A stretch of 64,000 bases of DNA from Hippopus hippopus (Eukaryota > Mollusca > Bivalvia > Cardiida > Cardiidae). A program made the position numbers and the translations under genes. Under the pieces are notes generated by a model. It was not told where the DNA came from. It searched no databases and saw only the letters and a program-made list of their open reading frames with translations. The stretch spans positions 26,731,084 to 26,795,083 of the forward strand of contig OX328098.1 of the NCBI GenBank assembly GCA_946811185.2. The letters are read 5' to 3'. Shown here one piece after another: positions 61,624 to 64,000 of the stretch (its first letter is position 1; every line of letters begins with the position of its first letter).

Positions 61624-63037
61624 AACAAGAGGGCCATGATGGCCCTGAAATCGCTCACCTGAGTCATTTGACCAAACATGACCAAGATTTTCATGAGTTA
61701 TTGACCCGAAATGACCCACTTGCAAACTGGTGCAAGACCAACATTCTGACCAAGTTTCATGAGTATTGCATTAAAAATGAGGCCTCTAGAAAGTAAACAA
61801 GGTCTTCAAAGATTTGACCTAGTGACCTAGTTTTTGATCCAACATTACCCATTTTCGAACTCTTTCAAGGTATTATCAAGACAAACATTCTGACCAACTT
61901 TTAAGAGTTTCGGACTAAAAATGTGGCCTCTACAGCATACACAAGGTTTTTCTAAGATTTGGCCTAGTGACCTAGTTTTTGATCAGACATTACCCATTAT
62001 CAAACACTTTTTAGATATCACTAAGACAAACACTCTGACCAAGTTTCATGAGTATTGGACTGAAAATGTGGCCTCTAGAGCGTACAAAAGTTTTTCTAAG
62101 ATTTGACCAAATGACTTAGTTTTTGATGCCACATTACCCATTATCGAACTCTTTTGAGATATCACCAAAACAAACATTCTGACCAAGTTTAAAGAGTATC
62201 AGACTGAAAATGTGGCCTCTAGAGCATACACAAGGTTTTTCCAATTTTTGACCCAGTGACCTAGTTTTTGACCCCACATGACCCAAATTTAAACTCATTC
62301 AAGGTCTCATCAAGACAAACATTCCGACCAAGTTTCAGGAGTATCAGACTGAAAATGTGTCCTCCAGAGCATACACCTGGTTTTTCTAAGATTTGACCTA
62401 GTGACCTAGTTTTTGACCCGACATGACCCATTTTCAAACTCATCTGAGATATCATCAAAGACATACATTCTGACCAACTTTCAGGAGTTTTGGATTGTAA
62501 ATGTGGCCTCAGAGCGTACACAAGGTTTTTCTAAGATTTGAGCTAATGACCTAGTTTTTGACCCCACATAACCTATTTTTTAACACATCCGAGATATCAT
62601 CCAGACAAACATTCAGACCAACTTTCAAGAGTTTTAGACTGAAAATGTGGCCTCCAGAGCATACACAAGGTTTTCCTAAGATTTGACCTACTGACCTAGT
62701 TTTTGACCCGACATGACCCATTTTCGAACTCGTCCGGAAAATGGGAGTATTGGACAGAAAATGTGGCCTCTAGAGCGTACACAAGATTTTTCTAAGATTT
62801 GACCTAGTGACCTAGTTTTTGACCCGACATAACCCATTTTCGAACTCGTCCGAGATTTTATTGAGACAAACATTCTGACCAAGTTTCATGAGTATTGGAC
62901 TGAAAATGTGGCCTCTAGAGCGTACACAAGGTGAAAAGTTGACGACGGACAACGCACGCCGCACGATGGACCACAGACGCTGGACACAGCACGATCACAA
63001 TAGCTCCCCATGAGCACTTCGTGCTCAGATGAGCTAA
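61624..63037 (+). mobile_element. pearl/HINE element 'P4' with 145-bp satellite array
   Basis: Same family as 18915-20995: CAAGAGGGCCATGATGGCCC start, about eight 145-bp units, a CGACGGACAACGCACG tract and the end GAGCACTTCGTGCTCAGATG AGCTAA. It lies upstream of talin exon 1. One unit is shortened near 62730. Confidence 0.85.
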
Positions 63038-63639
63038 AAAAAACCGCGAAAACCAATGACACAACAACGGTCAATTTGACACCGTCCAATTAGAGTTGTC
63101 TCAAATTGTTTCTTCATCATTTATAATGAATTTAAACAGTGAATTTACACAATTATATGTACAGAATGATAATGAGAAAAAAGGTTCTTGTTTTTTTGTC
63201 TTTAATGAAATGAAAATAACAATGAAAGGGGGTGAAGGTCAGACCTTCGTCTTATGGAACAACGAAAGGGGGCTGAAGGTTAGGCCTTTGTCTTTTGGTG
63301 TCATCCTTATATTTCCATAATAACCAAGTAATTTTGACCCTTGATCATTTCTCTTTGACGCTTGGAAATTGCATTTTGACTCTTGAAAATTTCAGCCCAA
63401 GATTCAATGACTCTTGGGATTCAGGACCTAATGAGAACCCAGATGACTATGTTTGATTCCAAGCATTAAATATAAAACCAGCATAAGCATTTAGCTACAT
63501 TTTGACTTGCATTGGGATAGTACTATTTTAAAAAAATAAATGAAAGCAATTAAAAGATTCTGTGTTTTTTTCTTAAATTGTCACATTGGTTTTCAAAATG
63601 TCACATTGATTTTCCTGGAGGAAGGGACATTGTCCCATT
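63038..63639. other. upstream sequence, nothing recognised
   Basis: AT-rich DNA with a short imperfect repeat (GAAAGGGGGTGAAGGTCAGA CCTTCGTC, then GAAAGGGGGCTGAAGGTTAG GCC). No coding or RNA signal. Confidence 0.4.
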
Positions 63640-63753
63640 GAAAATAATTCTTTCCCAATCACTGCCATTTTAGCCACATCTAATTTGTCCTCTGCAAATG
63701 CTTTGACTTTGGTCCAGTCTGAAAATTTTATCAACTGGCAAAGGGTATAACCC
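63640..63753 (+). mobile_element. TTAA-MITE right half
   Basis: TTTGTCCTCTGCAAATGCTT TGACTTTGGTCCAGTCTG and ACTGGCAAAGGGTATAA. Confidence 0.55.
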
Positions 63754-63961
63754 ACACTCTCATCAGCTATAGCAGACATCAATTTCATGGTGTAAGCTAA
63801 CAAAACACATTATCCTGATTTTCAGACAACCAACCTTGATTGCAGTTTCAGTTTCTTTTCCCTAACCAACAGCCACAGAAATATGTTTTTTTATGCCCTA
63901 GCTGCAGAGAGCTATTGAAAATATATGCATCACTTGAAATGAGAAATGCTAGGCCTCTATT

Positions 63962-64000
63962 TAACCTTTTACCACACAGTCCAAAGTTTAACCACGCCTG
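63962..64000 (+). mobile_element. TTAA-MITE left end, cut by the window edge
   Basis: TTTAACCTTTTACCACACAG TCCAAAGTTTAACCACGCCT G matches the AATCC-type end of the family. Confidence 0.7.

Overview
This is animal (metazoan) nuclear DNA: AT-rich, with long introns and dense transposon debris. The repeats point to a bivalve mollusc, most likely a heterodont clam or dreissenid-like lineage. The signs are pearl/CvA-type elements with ACGG microsatellites, arrays of a roughly 145-bp monomer resembling the bivalve BIV160 satellite, and tRNA-derived SINEs of molluscan type. The species cannot be fixed from the sequence alone.

One protein-coding gene is supported: the 5' part of talin, on the minus strand. 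Nineteen exons run from a start codon at 59635 down to 436, and the gene leaves the window on the low-coordinate side. Their lengths sum to 2667 nt, exactly 889 codons. All splice phases agree and all introns are GT..AG. The product covers the FERM head (F0, F1, F2, F3), the flexible linker and the first rod bundles through most of R3. Talin is the cytoplasmic adaptor that binds integrin beta tails through F3 and links them to actin and vinculin. An acceptor at 59716 lies upstream of the ATG, so a non-coding first exon must lie further upstream, unseen or in 60-64 kb.

The other roughly 95% of the window is intron and upstream DNA, mostly made of four layers of mobile elements. (1) About 80 copies and fragments of one palindromic miniature element of about 228 bp, here called the TTAA-MITE. 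It has TTAA target duplications, termini starting CCCTTTACC and a central hairpin with arms of about 33 bp, which looks piggyBac-like. (2) Pearl/HINE-like (Helitron-related) elements starting CAAGAGGGCC and ending in a hairpin followed by GAGCTAA, all on the plus strand, that is antisense to talin. (3) SINEs, a LINE fragment, a CAGTG-ended element and other palindromic MITEs. (4) A large duplication: 10292-18914 and 34347-40424 are copies of one block, in two different talin introns.

Layout: 1-8.7 kb, exons 19 to 11 with short introns; 8.7-21.8 kb, a 13-kb intron with a LINE split by a 10.7-kb composite insertion (duplication copy A plus a satellite-bearing pearl element); 21.8-32.7 kb, exons 10 to 4 with many MITEs; 32.7-41.4 kb, an intron carrying a pearl element plus duplication copy B; 41.4-42.9 kb, exons 3 and 2; 42.9-59.5 kb, a 16.6-kb first coding intron packed with MITEs and a second composite insertion (49611-52167); 59.5-64 kb, exon 1 and upstream DNA.

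The main discovery is that the duplicated block begins exactly at the 5' end of one pearl element and ends exactly at the 3' end of another. A second insertion, which splits a MITE, has the same design. This suggests rolling-circle-type read-through transposition carrying kilobases of host and transposon DNA.
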